Part shown: positions 52,954 through 61,146 of the stretch, one piece after another
Layout of the letters: each line of letters starts with the position of its first letter
Numbering within the stretch: position 1 is the first letter of the stretch
Assembly: GCF_902497785.1 (NCBI RefSeq)
Contig: NZ_CABVHK010000026.1
Span: 1-64,000, forward strand
Length of the DNA: 64,000 nt
Source of the DNA: Pseudomonas fluorescens
Lineage (GTDB): Bacteria > Pseudomonadota > Gammaproteobacteria > Pseudomonadales > Pseudomonadaceae
Reading direction: 5' to 3'
Translations under genes and position numbers: made by a program
Notes under the pieces: generated by a model
What the model was told of the DNA's origin: nothing
Seen by the model: the letters and a program-made list of their open reading frames with translations, nothing else
Databases searched by the model: none

Positions 52954-53372
52954 AGATCCTCCAGGTGTTTGGTCTTGACCAAAACGAAGAGCTTGATGCG
53001 CTCGTGGATGTCGTGGAGCGTGTGGCGAAATGCGCCAGGATCATCGCTGGTTACTGGGTCAGGAAAATCCCAAGCAATGACTTCACCTGCGCCGGGCATT
53101 GGTAGGCGCTCGCTTGCGGATTTATCACAAAGAGTGATTACGTAATCGAATCGACCAGCTTGAAACTCGCTGATGGATTTGCTGCGCAGGCCCGTTGCAT
53201 CGACTCCAACCGCCTCCAATGCTTGAGTCGTGCGAGGATCAACCTCAGATGGTTCAGACCCTGCGCTGAAGGCCTCGAAGCGCTGATCGGTGTGACGCAG
53301 CAAAGCCTCTGCAAGCAGGGATCGGGCTGAGTTGGCAACGCACACGAAAAGCACTTTGATAGCAGGGCTCAT
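52950..53372 (-). CDS. Arsenate reductase-like LMW phosphatase (first gene of ars operon)
   Basis: 140-aa LMW-PTP-fold protein. P-loop FVCVANSARSLLAEALL (Cys near 11), then ITLCDKSASERLPMPG (near 80) and WDFPDPVTSDDPGAF. It resembles ArsC of the thioredoxin type but is clearly different from the copy at 50.8 kb. The start MSPAIKVLFVC at 53372 fits the fold; longer frames run into the operator. It overlaps arsR and is third in the set of As(V) reductase-like proteins here. Confidence 0.82.
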   Translation of the reverse strand: MSPAIKVLFVCVANSARSLLAEALLRHTDQRFEAFSAGSEPSEVDPRTTQALEAVGVDATGLRSKSISEFQAGRFDYVITLCDKSASERLPMPGAGEVIAWDFPDPVTSDDPGAFRHTLHDIHERIKLFVLVKTKHLEDL

Positions 53373-53395
53373 GGTTAAACTCGACGCATATGGAA

Positions 53396-53440
53396 ATTCG
53401 AATATACGCTTTGGCGAATATTCGGTAAAGCGAATATGAT
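53396..53440. promoter_or_regulatory. ArsR operator region
   Basis: Three GCGAATAT/ATTCGAATAT-like units in 45 bp (about 53396-53406, 53414-53424 and 53430-53438), the middle one the dyad CGAATATTCG. They lie between the divergent ars operon and arsN2 and resemble known ArsR operators. Confidence 0.65.
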
Positions 53441-53501
53441 GGCTGCTGCTTCGGCTTGAGCCGCGACAGTTCCTACAAAGCGGCACAAAGGAGATAAGGG
53501 G

Positions 53502-53966
53502 ATGGGCAAGGAGATGATGATCCAGGCAAAGGAAATAGCCGGAGGACAGTGGCAGCGCTTTCGCGATGCGCTGAAATCTGCTGATCTTCCATCAGACGAC
53601 ATTGATCTTCCAGGCCGAACCTTTTTTGAGTTCACACGGGATGGTGAGATTTTTGGATGGGGAGGGTTTGAAACGCATGGGACAGATGGATTGCTGCGCT
53701 CCATGGTCGTAGAGCCGGCATACAGATCGAAAGGGGTTGGGGCTGAAGTGCTTCGAGTCATCGAAGCAATAGCTGCCGAGCAGGGAATCGCTCGATTTCA
53801 TTTGCTGACAACAACTGCATCAGGCTTTTTTGAACAGCAGGGCTATGCAGTCAATCAACGAGATTCTGCGCCGCCTCTGATTTCTCAGACGGAGCAGTTC
53901 AGGGGGCTTTGTCCTAGCTCGGCTTGCTACATGTGCAAGGCCTTATCTGCGAATGCACGAAAGTAG
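53502..53966 (+). CDS. arsN2: Arsenic resistance N-acetyltransferase ArsN2
   Basis: 154-aa GNAT protein. The conserved LLRSMVVEPAYRSKGVG acetyl-CoA loop is near residues 66-82, with FHLLTTTASGFFEQQGYAV (near 103-121) and the C-terminal LCPSSACYMCKAL, all hallmarks of ArsN2. Substrate not established; presumed an amino-containing organoarsenical. It shares the control region with the ars operon. The start could also be the ATG at 53517. Confidence 0.85.
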   Translation: MGKEMMIQAKEIAGGQWQRFRDALKSADLPSDDIDLPGRTFFEFTRDGEIFGWGGFETHGTDGLLRSMVVEPAYRSKGVGAEVLRVIEAIAAEQGIARFHLLTTTASGFFEQQGYAVNQRDSAPPLISQTEQFRGLCPSSACYMCKALSANARK

Positions 53967-54038
53967 CTGATCTCCTGGGTGATGGCTTTTAGCCTCGATG
54001 CCAGTTTGATTTGGAGCTTTCTACGATCAAGGAAGGAT

Positions 54039-54137
54039 ATGAAAACGCTCATCGCAGTAATGGGGATCTGCGTCGCAGTTGGCGGTTGGGCTACGTCCCA
54101 CTACACCGCAGTACGAGACTTCCGTCGGTCATTGTAG
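54039..54137 (+). CDS. Very small exported or membrane peptide (32 aa)
   Basis: ATG 54039 with GGAAGGA four bases upstream. The peptide MKTLIAVMGICVAVGGWATS followed by twelve polar residues is a single hydrophobic helix with a charged tail, like a small membrane protein. No homologue recognised. Confidence 0.4.
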   Translation: MKTLIAVMGICVAVGGWATSHYTAVRDFRRSL

Positions 54138-54167
54138 CGAGCATCACCAAAGGCAAATTCATGTCGA

Positions 54168-54343
54168 TAGCTACGTTGCGCTGGGCTCGTCATGAGCCTA
54201 ACGACTAAGAGTATTAACCGCCGTCTGGACGCCGAGTGCTGTGGATATGCCCCATGTGACGAGCCAGGCTAATGTCCCTAATACGGCACATTAACCACAA
54301 TTTTTAGGCTTAATGACCCTATTTGGGCACATTAAGCTGAGCG
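54168..54343. repeat. 175-bp dispersed direct repeat, copy 2
   Basis: Same orientation as 36156-36330. It contains the remnant peptide frame ATLRWARHEP and the two tandem palindromes (54270-54293 and 54310-54335, the second TTAATG...CATTAA). Confidence 0.75.
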
Positions 54344-54631
54344 ACGGAATGCAGCCTACGATGAGAGGAAGGCTTCACATCCCTCACCAGCTGCGACCTG
54401 CACCATGACTGCTCAGGTGGCATCTCACCTAACCAAACAACACCAGACCGAAGCCTGATTTCAAGGTGCGCGGTTAGATAGCTCGCATCCAATCCAATGT
54501 GCTTCGGGAAACGGGATGCTCTTGATCAATCATCTCCGGTTGCCAGCTACGGATAACTTTGGGAGCCCAGGAGGGCCGGTTACTGACTGCTTTTTTTGCT
54601 AGCATCTGGATCTCAAGTTTGGAGGGATCTG
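54344..54631. other. Gene-free stretch
   Basis: No gene recognised. It ends with a good ribosome site (GGAGG) for the gene at 54632. Confidence 0.45.
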
Positions 54632-55384
54632 ATGCAAATGCAAGGTGATTGGGAAGTGTTGCTCAACGGCGACCCGCAGGAGATCAGGCAGCTTTGCACA
54701 TGGGGGCACAGCATCAATTACTTCAGGCTCTGGGGGGGAGTAGATGACTGGAACGATTGCCCTAACGACGACTTCCGATTTAATTCAAATCTGTTCGAGG
54801 GTCAAACTCAGGAAGGAGTCTGGCAGATCACCTATGAGCTTTTGAGTCTTTTCAATGGTGCATCGACGCTGTTGGAGCGCGAACCATACAAGCTGAGTAT
54901 CTACAAGATCCTGCTTGAGGGGGGCGAGCTCACTAGGCAAGAAAAAAGGAACATTCCGGGGATGCTTACCAAGCCTGCTGTCTCCAGCCAAGCTTGGGCC
55001 GATGATCTCAGGAAGGCTCTTGGCACATCACAGAAAATCAGCCTTATGATGCTGGCCGCTGAGCATGAGGATATTTACCTCTTCCTCAAATTTCTCGACC
55101 AAGACAGCAGTTGGATCACCTACTACAAGATACTGGACACTCTTGAGACATGGGAAAGGCGGAAGGGACTAAAGGCTTTTAGAAGCAAGCGAAAAGAGAA
55201 GAAATTCACCTGTTCAGCCAACAATTTCAGTTTGAACGGGTTCGATGCTAGGCACGGCTTTCAAGAAATGATGCAACAGCCCGCGCAGGTATCAATGACG
55301 ATTGATGAAGGCCATCAGTTCATCACGGGTCTTGTCAAAGACTACCTTCAGCAAGCTCATCCCCAGTTCGTAAAGTTTAAATGA
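54632..55384 (+). CDS. Hypothetical protein
   Basis: 250-aa soluble protein. The ATG at 54632 follows GGAGGGATCTG. It has a tryptophan-rich acidic N-terminal part (GDWEVLLNGDPQEIRQLCTW), a mostly helical middle and a basic stretch (KAFRSKRKEKKFTC, near 181-194). No known motif. It is alone on the plus strand and converges with the next gene. Confidence 0.55.
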   Translation: MQMQGDWEVLLNGDPQEIRQLCTWGHSINYFRLWGGVDDWNDCPNDDFRFNSNLFEGQTQEGVWQITYELLSLFNGASTLLEREPYKLSIYKILLEGGELTRQEKRNIPGMLTKPAVSSQAWADDLRKALGTSQKISLMMLAAEHEDIYLFLKFLDQDSSWITYYKILDTLETWERRKGLKAFRSKRKEKKFTCSANNFSLNGFDARHGFQEMMQQPAQVSMTIDEGHQFITGLVKDYLQQAHPQFVKFK

Positions 55385-55618
55385 CTCAGAAAGCCGGTCT
55401 ACCGGGCCGGTTTCTTGTTACGACGTGAAGCGTCGATGGTGTCTCCCGTGGACAGGATCGAAGCGCTCCCACACCCTTCAACGCATGGGCAGAATCTGCC
55501 GCGTGGAACGCTCACGAAAGGTCGATCACCATCTGCTGGCTGTCGGCCAGAAGATAGGTAAATCCGGTCAAGAGGAGCCATTTTTTGTGAGCAGAAATAT
55601 GAGTGGGATTGTTTTGAA

Positions 55619-55639
55619 TGGCCAGCTTTCAGCTGGCCA
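55619..55639. terminator. Perfect hairpin downstream of the 273-aa gene
   Basis: TGGCCAGCT-TTC-AGCTGGCCA, a nine-bp perfect stem, lies 15 bp after the stop codon of the minus-strand gene, between converging genes. There is no U-run, so termination is likely but not certain. Confidence 0.5.
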
Positions 55640-55653
55640 CCACCTCATTGATC

Positions 55654-56475
55654 TCAGAACTCGTGCTCAACATCATCGAAGAAGTTTGGGTCTAGCTCGT
55701 ACTCCAGAGAGCCGAATCGCGCAAGCAGGTCTGCCCTCAGCTCGCCTTCAGCTTCCGGTTCGAGATTGATCCAGTAGCTATATACGAGCCCGTCATCCGA
55801 TTCGTTAGTGGTGATCTCTGCTCCGGACAAAAGCTCGGCGTCATCGACAGATATCCCCAGCTCAATAGCAAGCGCTTGAGCCATGGACATCCGGTTACTA
55901 CTCCGGGCTTCTTCCACGGTTGCCCAATACTCCTGCTCAGATCTGCGGTCGCGGTCAGCATCAGATTCACCGCTGGAGATGACCACGCCTTTCTCAACAA
56001 GCAGCCATATACCATCACGGCGTAGCAATTCGACCGTGGCTTTGAGATAGAACGCTGCACCGTGATACATCCTTTCCTGATCTTGCTGCCCCTGGTAGGT
56101 CAGGGAAACCTCTAAAGAAAGCTTCCCGGTTGCGTCGCTGTAGTCAGCGGTTTCAACTTCAAGAGCATCAATAGTGAATCCACTCGCATTGGTATCCGCA
56201 ATCGCGCCGGAGAGCTGATCCTCCAATTCTAGATCCAGGTTGGCGTAGACATCATCTTCATGGATCGCTTGGGAAAAGTCTTTGATCCCAAAAACGGCCA
56301 ACATCAGACGCGGATCCTTGAGGTTCCGTTGGGCGACGACAGAAAACTCATGGTAATCAGCGAAGCCCGCTTTTTGCACAAGGGTTTCTTGAGCGACAGA
56401 AAGCTTCAGGCCCTGATCACGAGCAAGCTGTTTAGCTTGGGATTTAAAGATGTTTAGCGGGGAAAAATCAGACAT
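55654..56475 (-). CDS. Hypothetical protein with glyoxalase-related N-terminal helix domain
   Basis: 273-aa acidic protein. The first 55 residues (FKSQAKQLARDQGLKLSVAQ, then KAGFADYHEF) match the short helical motif found in proteins labelled glyoxalase-superfamily or SbcC-like in islands and plasmids. The rest (about 65-273) is beta-rich and very acidic, with a C-terminal SYWINLEPEAEGELRADLL. Function unknown. Transcribed away from the retron. Confidence 0.6.
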   Translation of the reverse strand: MSDFSPLNIFKSQAKQLARDQGLKLSVAQETLVQKAGFADYHEFSVVAQRNLKDPRLMLAVFGIKDFSQAIHEDDVYANLDLELEDQLSGAIADTNASGFTIDALEVETADYSDATGKLSLEVSLTYQGQQDQERMYHGAAFYLKATVELLRRDGIWLLVEKGVVISSGESDADRDRRSEQEYWATVEEARSSNRMSMAQALAIELGISVDDAELLSGAEITTNESDDGLVYSYWINLEPEAEGELRADLLARFGSLEYELDPNFFDDVEHEF

Positions 56476-57165
56476 GGCAATGGTTCCTAAATCTACGACG
56501 CTTAGGTGTCCGATTGCCTGTTCACCGGGCAGCGTCTGGTTAGGGACATGCCGATGTAAAACTGAAGGGTGTCACAGATGGGCTATTGCTTCGCGAAACA
56601 GGCGCCAGGCGACCATCACCGCCTAGTGGGATCATAGGTCAACGAGCCCAACTCGACAACTCGAAAGATGCTAAATTTCCTAGGTGGCGTTAATACGAGC
56701 GACACTTAAATTTGACGCTTTATATAGTCAAAAATACGACTTAGACGAAAAACAACTCTTGCAACAAATAACAGTTGTCGCCGGTTTGTTTATTCTGATA
56801 AATACTGAATCTGTTGGGTGCTACCACCCAAGTGCTCTTTAAATATGACTGAAATTTGGGCTTGCGGTTTTTGACCGGGAAACTGGTCGCCTTGGTGTTC
56901 GCCTTGGCTTTCTTCGCCGCGCAGGTTGGTGCTGCCCATCGCTCCTCAGTGCTTAGCGCCTAGGGCAATCCCAAAGGTGATCCAAGGGTTTGTCTCTGAT
57001 CGTTTGATGCGTTGAGGCGAAATGTGATGCGGCGGTAATGCGGCGGACGGCTTATCAAGGGACTTGATAAGCAGAACTGTGGTTTGTAGTGGCATCTTCA
57101 GCGTTCCTTTCGGCCCGGAATGCTTGGCGGCGGGGCAATTTCGCCTGTCGTTGGGAACATCAGTC
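56476..57165. other. AT-rich non-coding stretch upstream of the retron
   Basis: A hairpin TTGGGTG-CTAC-CACCCAA is at 56814-56831. A TTG-started 30-codon frame at 56871-56963 encodes a signal-peptide-like sequence (TGKLVALVFALAFFAAQVG) that may be a remnant. The part from about 57000 contains the retron RNA candidate. Confidence 0.5.
57015..57146 (+). ncRNA. Candidate retron msr-msd RNA
   Basis: A 132-nt block bounded by a perfect 9-nt inverted repeat AGGCGAAAT (57015-57023) / ATTTCGCCT (57138-57146), as expected for retron a1/a2 ends. Inside are two hairpins: GCTTATCAAG-GGA-CTTGATAAGC (57050-57072, ten bp) and AGCGTTCC-N9-GGAATGCT (57100-57124, one G-U pair) whose loop TTTCGGC recalls an msr loop. 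It lies 340 bp upstream of the RT gene, with an 84-aa gene between. The msd part is shorter than in most retrons, so the true 3' end could be further on. Confidence 0.4.
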
Positions 57166-57420
57166 ATGGTTAATTTAAAGAACCTAGCGCGCCGCAAGGC
57201 GCGTCAGTCTATGCACAACAGTGAAGATGCTCGTGTCATCGAGATAGCTCCATCTCAAGAACCTAAAGCGAGTCGGATTGCGTGGGTAAAGGCGAAGGCA
57301 GTAACCCTGCTCAAGTGGATCGCACGTATTCGTCTATGCATCTGGTTATGGGAAAAGGCTGTTGAGGGCTGGGATTTTGTCGAGACAGTGGTGATTCCAT
57401 TTATTGAGAACCTCCCATGA
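57166..57420 (+). CDS. Small hydrophobic-basic protein next to retron RT
   Basis: 84-aa protein (MVNLKNLARRKARQSMHNSE...) with a strongly basic start and two hydrophobic stretches (VTLLKWIARIRLCIWLW near 50-66; FVETVVIPFIENL near 70-82). It begins 20 bp after the candidate retron RNA and ends 72 bp before the RT start. In some retrons an effector gene lies between the RNA and the RT, so this could be a membrane-acting component. The ribosome site is weak and the frame could instead be part of a longer RNA. Confidence 0.45.
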   Translation: MVNLKNLARRKARQSMHNSEDARVIEIAPSQEPKASRIAWVKAKAVTLLKWIARIRLCIWLWEKAVEGWDFVETVVIPFIENLP

Positions 57421-57450
57421 CACAACAAACCACATCATTCGAATTCAGAG

Positions 57451-57474
57451 GGGCCGGTTCTTCGGGGCCGGCCC
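57451..57474. promoter_or_regulatory. Hairpin just upstream of retron RT
   Basis: GGGCCGG and CCGGCCC, 7-bp perfect arms around a ten-base loop, end about 18 bp before the RT start. It may modulate RT translation or end an upstream RNA; no T-run follows. Confidence 0.45.
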
Positions 57475-57492
57475 ATCAACGGAAGCTTGGAC

Positions 57493-58608
57493 ATGGATGC
57501 TCCGTTCTATCCTCATAGCCCTATCCACAGCATCAGCGCCTTAGCACGTGCTCTCGGAGAGCCTGTCGAGAGGCTAATCGCACTTGCTCATCGTAGCTCT
57601 CGCCTTTATCGATATGTCCCGCAAACAAAAAAAGACGGCATAACACCCAGACATACCTATGATGCTCATGAGCCTCTGAAGACGATCCAGCGCAAGATCG
57701 TGGATCGGATCCTCAGCAAGGTTGCGTTCCCTGGATACCTGCACGGCGGTATCAGAGATCCCAAGCTACCCCGCAGCATTTACTCGAACGCTCGGGTTCA
57801 TACCGGCGCCAAGACAGTCATCCTTCAGGACATCGCTGATTTCTTCCCGTCAATTACAAACGAGCACATTCATCGCTTGTTCGTGGGTCTCTTCCGTTTC
57901 TCCGCAGATGTAGCCACTCTGCTTGCGGATCTAGTTACTCGTGAGGGCCAGGTTCCACAAGGGGCGAGTACAAGTAGCTACTTGGCCAACCTAGTGTTTT
58001 GGGATATCGAGCCGGCGCTCGTCACTCGCTTTAAAGCTCAGGGACTGGCGTATTCGCGCTTCGCAGATGACATCACTGTTTCTTGCAAAACTCGTATTGA
58101 TCAAGCTACTACCACCCAAGTTATTGCCTCTGTCACATGGATGCTCGGTCAGAAAGGCTGCCTGCAGAAGCGAAGCAAGCTGCATGTTCGTAAGCGCGGG
58201 CAAGCATTGATTACTGGCGATAAAGCTGACGCCGTCACCGTGACCGGATTAGTGGTGAGCGGGCCAATAACGGGGCTTCCCAAAAAACACCGATTGGCTA
58301 TCCGCGCCGCCGTGAAACAGCTGGAGGATCGCGTCGAGGGTAATTCAGGTCATCTGTCCACTGATGATGAAAAGGAGATGCGTCGAGTAATGGGACGCAT
58401 AGGCAGGTTGATCGCTTGTGGGCATCCAGAGGGGCAGCGCTTGAAGGCTCGCGTTCGAGTATTACTGACGCGTGCGCCACTTTTGGAGCGATATGCAGGT
58501 GCCGAGTTTCAGGTTCAGATGGTTGCGGAGACCACCGCAAATCTGAGCGTAGCGGCTAGCAGCTTGCAAATTAACCTGCCGGTGGATCTGCCTTGGAAAG
58601 CTGGCTAA
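57493..58608 (+). CDS. Retron reverse transcriptase
   Basis: 371-aa RNA-directed DNA polymerase. Both retron-specific signatures are present: NAxxH as NARVH (residues 99-103) and VTG (250-252). The RT palm motifs are ILQDIADFFPSI (catalytic Asp in motif A, near 113), VPQGASTSSYLANL (154-167) and the catalytic YSRFADDITVS with FADD at 190-193, a common retron variant of YxDD. I chose the ATG at 57493, eight bases after GGAAG; a TTG six bases earlier is less likely. It should use an msr-msd RNA upstream to make msDNA. The next gene encodes a serine protease, the probable effector. Confidence 0.9.
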   Translation: MDAPFYPHSPIHSISALARALGEPVERLIALAHRSSRLYRYVPQTKKDGITPRHTYDAHEPLKTIQRKIVDRILSKVAFPGYLHGGIRDPKLPRSIYSNARVHTGAKTVILQDIADFFPSITNEHIHRLFVGLFRFSADVATLLADLVTREGQVPQGASTSSYLANLVFWDIEPALVTRFKAQGLAYSRFADDITVSCKTRIDQATTTQVIASVTWMLGQKGCLQKRSKLHVRKRGQALITGDKADAVTVTGLVVSGPITGLPKKHRLAIRAAVKQLEDRVEGNSGHLSTDDEKEMRRVMGRIGRLIACGHPEGQRLKARVRVLLTRAPLLERYAGAEFQVQMVAETTANLSVAASSLQINLPVDLPWKAG

Positions 58609-58687
58609 CCGTTGGCTGGAGGTTTATTTGGCTGTGATATTCAAGAGCGGTTTGGCTAGAAAATGGGGCGATGTCGCTGACATGCAG

Positions 58688-58706
58688 ACGGAGCTTCAAG
58701 CTCCGT
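58688..58706. terminator. Hairpin between RT and protease genes
   Basis: ACGGAGC-TTCAA-GCTCCGT, a 7-bp perfect stem that can extend to nine. No T-run follows, so it may be an RNA-stability or attenuation element controlling the ratio of the two proteins. Confidence 0.4.
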
Positions 58707-58817
58707 AACCGCAACAAATTTCCACCCTGCGATACAGGAAGTTAAAACATTAAAATTCCAGCACGAAAGCTAAATCGGTTCTACGAGAATACGTCTCAGA
58801 GCAACGTAATTCAGTCT

Positions 58818-59702
58818 GTGAGAAGGCTTATATTCACCCATTGCTCTCAGCCTATTGAAGAGCTTGGCCGGTATCACGCCGATATGGTCTATAGCAAAGG
58901 CGGGACAGGTATACTGATCAAGTACCAGCAGAAATTTTTTCTCCTGACGGCTCAACACGTTCTAGATGAGAACTACGAGGCGGCACAAAACGAGTCGCCG
59001 TTCTTCACTCACCTCTTTGCTAAGAGAGGTTGGGAAGGAATAGAGGGTATGGGATTCCCAATGCGCGGCTGGCGTATCGGTGAGCTGATAACGGCAGATA
59101 GTCCCTGTATCGACATGCAAGACATCGTGCTGATCGAGCTTTCATCCTCGCTATTCCGTTTTCCCGATAAATTCATCGACCTAGATGGCACGAATGGCCG
59201 TATAGCCGTAGCTGTAAGCGATTTGTATGACGGCATGTTATTGGTAGCCTCTGGCTACCCAATAGATGAAAACCCGATTGAGTATCCGTATGGCGATGAC
59301 TACAACTGCTCGACAGTGATCAATAAGCATATCTTTCACGGTGTTTGTGAGTTCGAAGGATCAGCCCCCCTCCTGCGTTTTTTTAGTCAGATCACGCACT
59401 CAGAAATGAATGGAATGAGTGGCGGGATGGTTTCTAACCTAATGCCTAAATCCAACCAGGTTGCCTGGGTCGGTATGATTCAGAAAGCTGGTAATGGAAT
59501 TCTCCGTTTCTATCCCGCATGCTGGATTATCCCAGCCATCAAGAACTATATGCAGGCGAGCCATTACGTCATAGATCCTGCTGTCCATATGGCAAATCTA
59601 GAAATTGAATCTACTCCAGAAGCAATCCAAGGTAGAGCAGAGTATTTCAAGATGATCAAGGTCATAACGGATGATATGAGGGCTAGAGAAGCAGGACATT
59701 AG
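58818..59702 (+). CDS. Trypsin-like serine protease, probable retron effector
   Basis: 294-aa protein (counted from GTG 58818) with a trypsin-like catalytic triad: FLLTAQHVLD gives His47, MQDIVLIELS gives Asp102 and EMNGMSGGMVS gives Ser201 in the usual GxSGG. There is no signal peptide, so it acts in the cytoplasm. The frame is open upstream to a TAA at 58743, and the extra residues (IPARKLNRFYENTSQSNVIQ) look like real protein; an ATT at 58749 with AGGAAG upstream might be the true start. It follows the RT by about 210 bp. In retrons the neighbour gene is usually the toxin held in check by msDNA, so this is a likely protease effector. Confidence 0.75.
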   Translation: MRRLIFTHCSQPIEELGRYHADMVYSKGGTGILIKYQQKFFLLTAQHVLDENYEAAQNESPFFTHLFAKRGWEGIEGMGFPMRGWRIGELITADSPCIDMQDIVLIELSSSLFRFPDKFIDLDGTNGRIAVAVSDLYDGMLLVASGYPIDENPIEYPYGDDYNCSTVINKHIFHGVCEFEGSAPLLRFFSQITHSEMNGMSGGMVSNLMPKSNQVAWVGMIQKAGNGILRFYPACWIIPAIKNYMQASHYVIDPAVHMANLEIESTPEAIQGRAEYFKMIKVITDDMRAREAGH

Positions 59703-59876
59703 CATTAGCCAATGCTCCTCCCTCGGCCCACTGCCCTACTTTTCAGGCTTAAAACGCCAGTTTGAATCACCTTATGCCAAACGCTGTTATGGGATCAACG
59801 GCGCTGAACCCAGCGATTCCTTACGAAGTAAGGTTGTATGCGATTCCAGATTCAACATCGTCGATGAGAGCTAGCT

Positions 59877-60794
59877 TTAAGCCTTACTTCCAGTGATGGA
59901 TGTGATGCTTTTGACCACAAGTACGGCAACCATACCTACGAGCGCGCCTACCAGGCAGTGAATGCCTAAAGTTGCGAAGGTTTCCCACGCCCCTGCCCCT
60001 TCGACCAGTCTCTCAGCAAAGTGCTGCATCGGCCCGATGCCTTCTGTAATGAACGCCCCCCCGACCAGGAACATTGCCACAGTTCCGATCCAGGATAATG
60101 CTTTCATAAGCTTCGGAGCAGCCGACAGCAGCCATCCCCCGACAGTTCGCACCACAGAACCCCATGTACCGGCAGCTTTAGACTTCTGGAGAATAAGGCC
60201 GGCATCATCCAAGCGGACGATCCCCGCAACCAATCCGTAAACGCCCACTGTCATGACCACCGCGATCAGCGCTAACGTCAAAATCTGTTGGAGCATCGGG
60301 GCATCAGTAACGATATTTAGGGTGATGACGATGATCTCGGCGCTCAGAATGAAGTCCGTTCGAACAGCCCCTGCAATCTTCCGCTTTTCATAAGCTGCAA
60401 GCTCTTCAGGCGCCTTAGGCTTCGTTTTCTTTGGCTGCCCTGTGTCATCGTCTCGACCAGCCGTGAGCTTGTCCTTGATAGCCTCAAAGCCCTCATAACA
60501 GAGATATGCCCCACCAATCATGAGCAGCCAGTGAACCGCAGCAGGCAGCAGTGCGTTCAGCACCAATGCACAAGGCACCAGGATTGCTTTATTTCTCAAC
60601 GACCCCTTGAAAACAGCCCAAACCACCGGTAGCTCTCGATCTGCTTTCATGCCGGTAACCTGCTCAGCATTCACAGCAAGGTCGTCGCTCAGGACGCTAG
60701 CCGATTTCTTTGCAGCGACTTTACTCATGAGCGAGATGTCGTCTAGCAGCGTGGCGATGTCATCCAATAACGCGAACAAGCTACTGCCGGCCAT
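59877..60794 (-). CDS. DUF808 (YedI) family membrane protein
   Basis: 305-aa protein matching DUF808: it begins AGSSLFALLDDIATLLDDIS, then MSKVAAKKSASVLSDDLAVN, and has several hydrophobic segments. Further typical parts are LPVVWAVFKGSLRNKAILVP and GAYLCYEGFE. YedI/DUF808 proteins are inner-membrane proteins of unknown function, sometimes reported as predicted toxins or transport-related. The gene is full length and stands between two defence modules. Confidence 0.88.
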   Translation of the reverse strand: MAGSSLFALLDDIATLLDDISLMSKVAAKKSASVLSDDLAVNAEQVTGMKADRELPVVWAVFKGSLRNKAILVPCALVLNALLPAAVHWLLMIGGAYLCYEGFEAIKDKLTAGRDDDTGQPKKTKPKAPEELAAYEKRKIAGAVRTDFILSAEIIVITLNIVTDAPMLQQILTLALIAVVMTVGVYGLVAGIVRLDDAGLILQKSKAAGTWGSVVRTVGGWLLSAAPKLMKALSWIGTVAMFLVGGAFITEGIGPMQHFAERLVEGAGAWETFATLGIHCLVGALVGMVAVLVVKSITSITGSKA

Positions 60795-61146
60795 TTAAGG
60801 CTCCTTACGTTGATTTATTCTGTTCCCCCGAGCACCTCACGCATACCCACGCTAATGCCCCGCGTACACTCCTTCCGTAGGCTCAGGATTACCCTGTCGT
60901 CATCGGGTTACGGTGAGCACCTTTCTAGACAATGGACACACCATGCCGTTCATCAATAGCTAGGCGATCTGCAACAGAGCCTTCAAGACCGCACCAAATA
61001 ATCTTTACTGAATGCTGGCCTACTAACATCTTTTAGATCAAACCGCCTATTCTAAGTCAGCGATATCCGAGCCGTTCGGCTGTCGGCGACGCGAACCGAG
61101 TCAGCAGACGCGGTACGTACACATCCTGGACGATGGGCGGTGAGCA
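60795..61146. other. Intergenic stretch before the OLD nuclease gene
   Basis: No gene, hairpin or repeat that I can support. It presumably holds divergent promoters for the DUF808 and OLD-nuclease genes. Confidence 0.4.

Noticed and set aside
55425..55769. 114-aa plus-strand frame after the 250-aa gene
   Set aside because: It overlaps the end of the well-supported minus-strand gene and the hairpin at 55619-55639, and has no ribosome site.
56871..56963. TTG-started 30-aa signal-peptide-like ORF
   Set aside because: No clear ribosome site; likely a remnant, mentioned only within the non-coding stretch.
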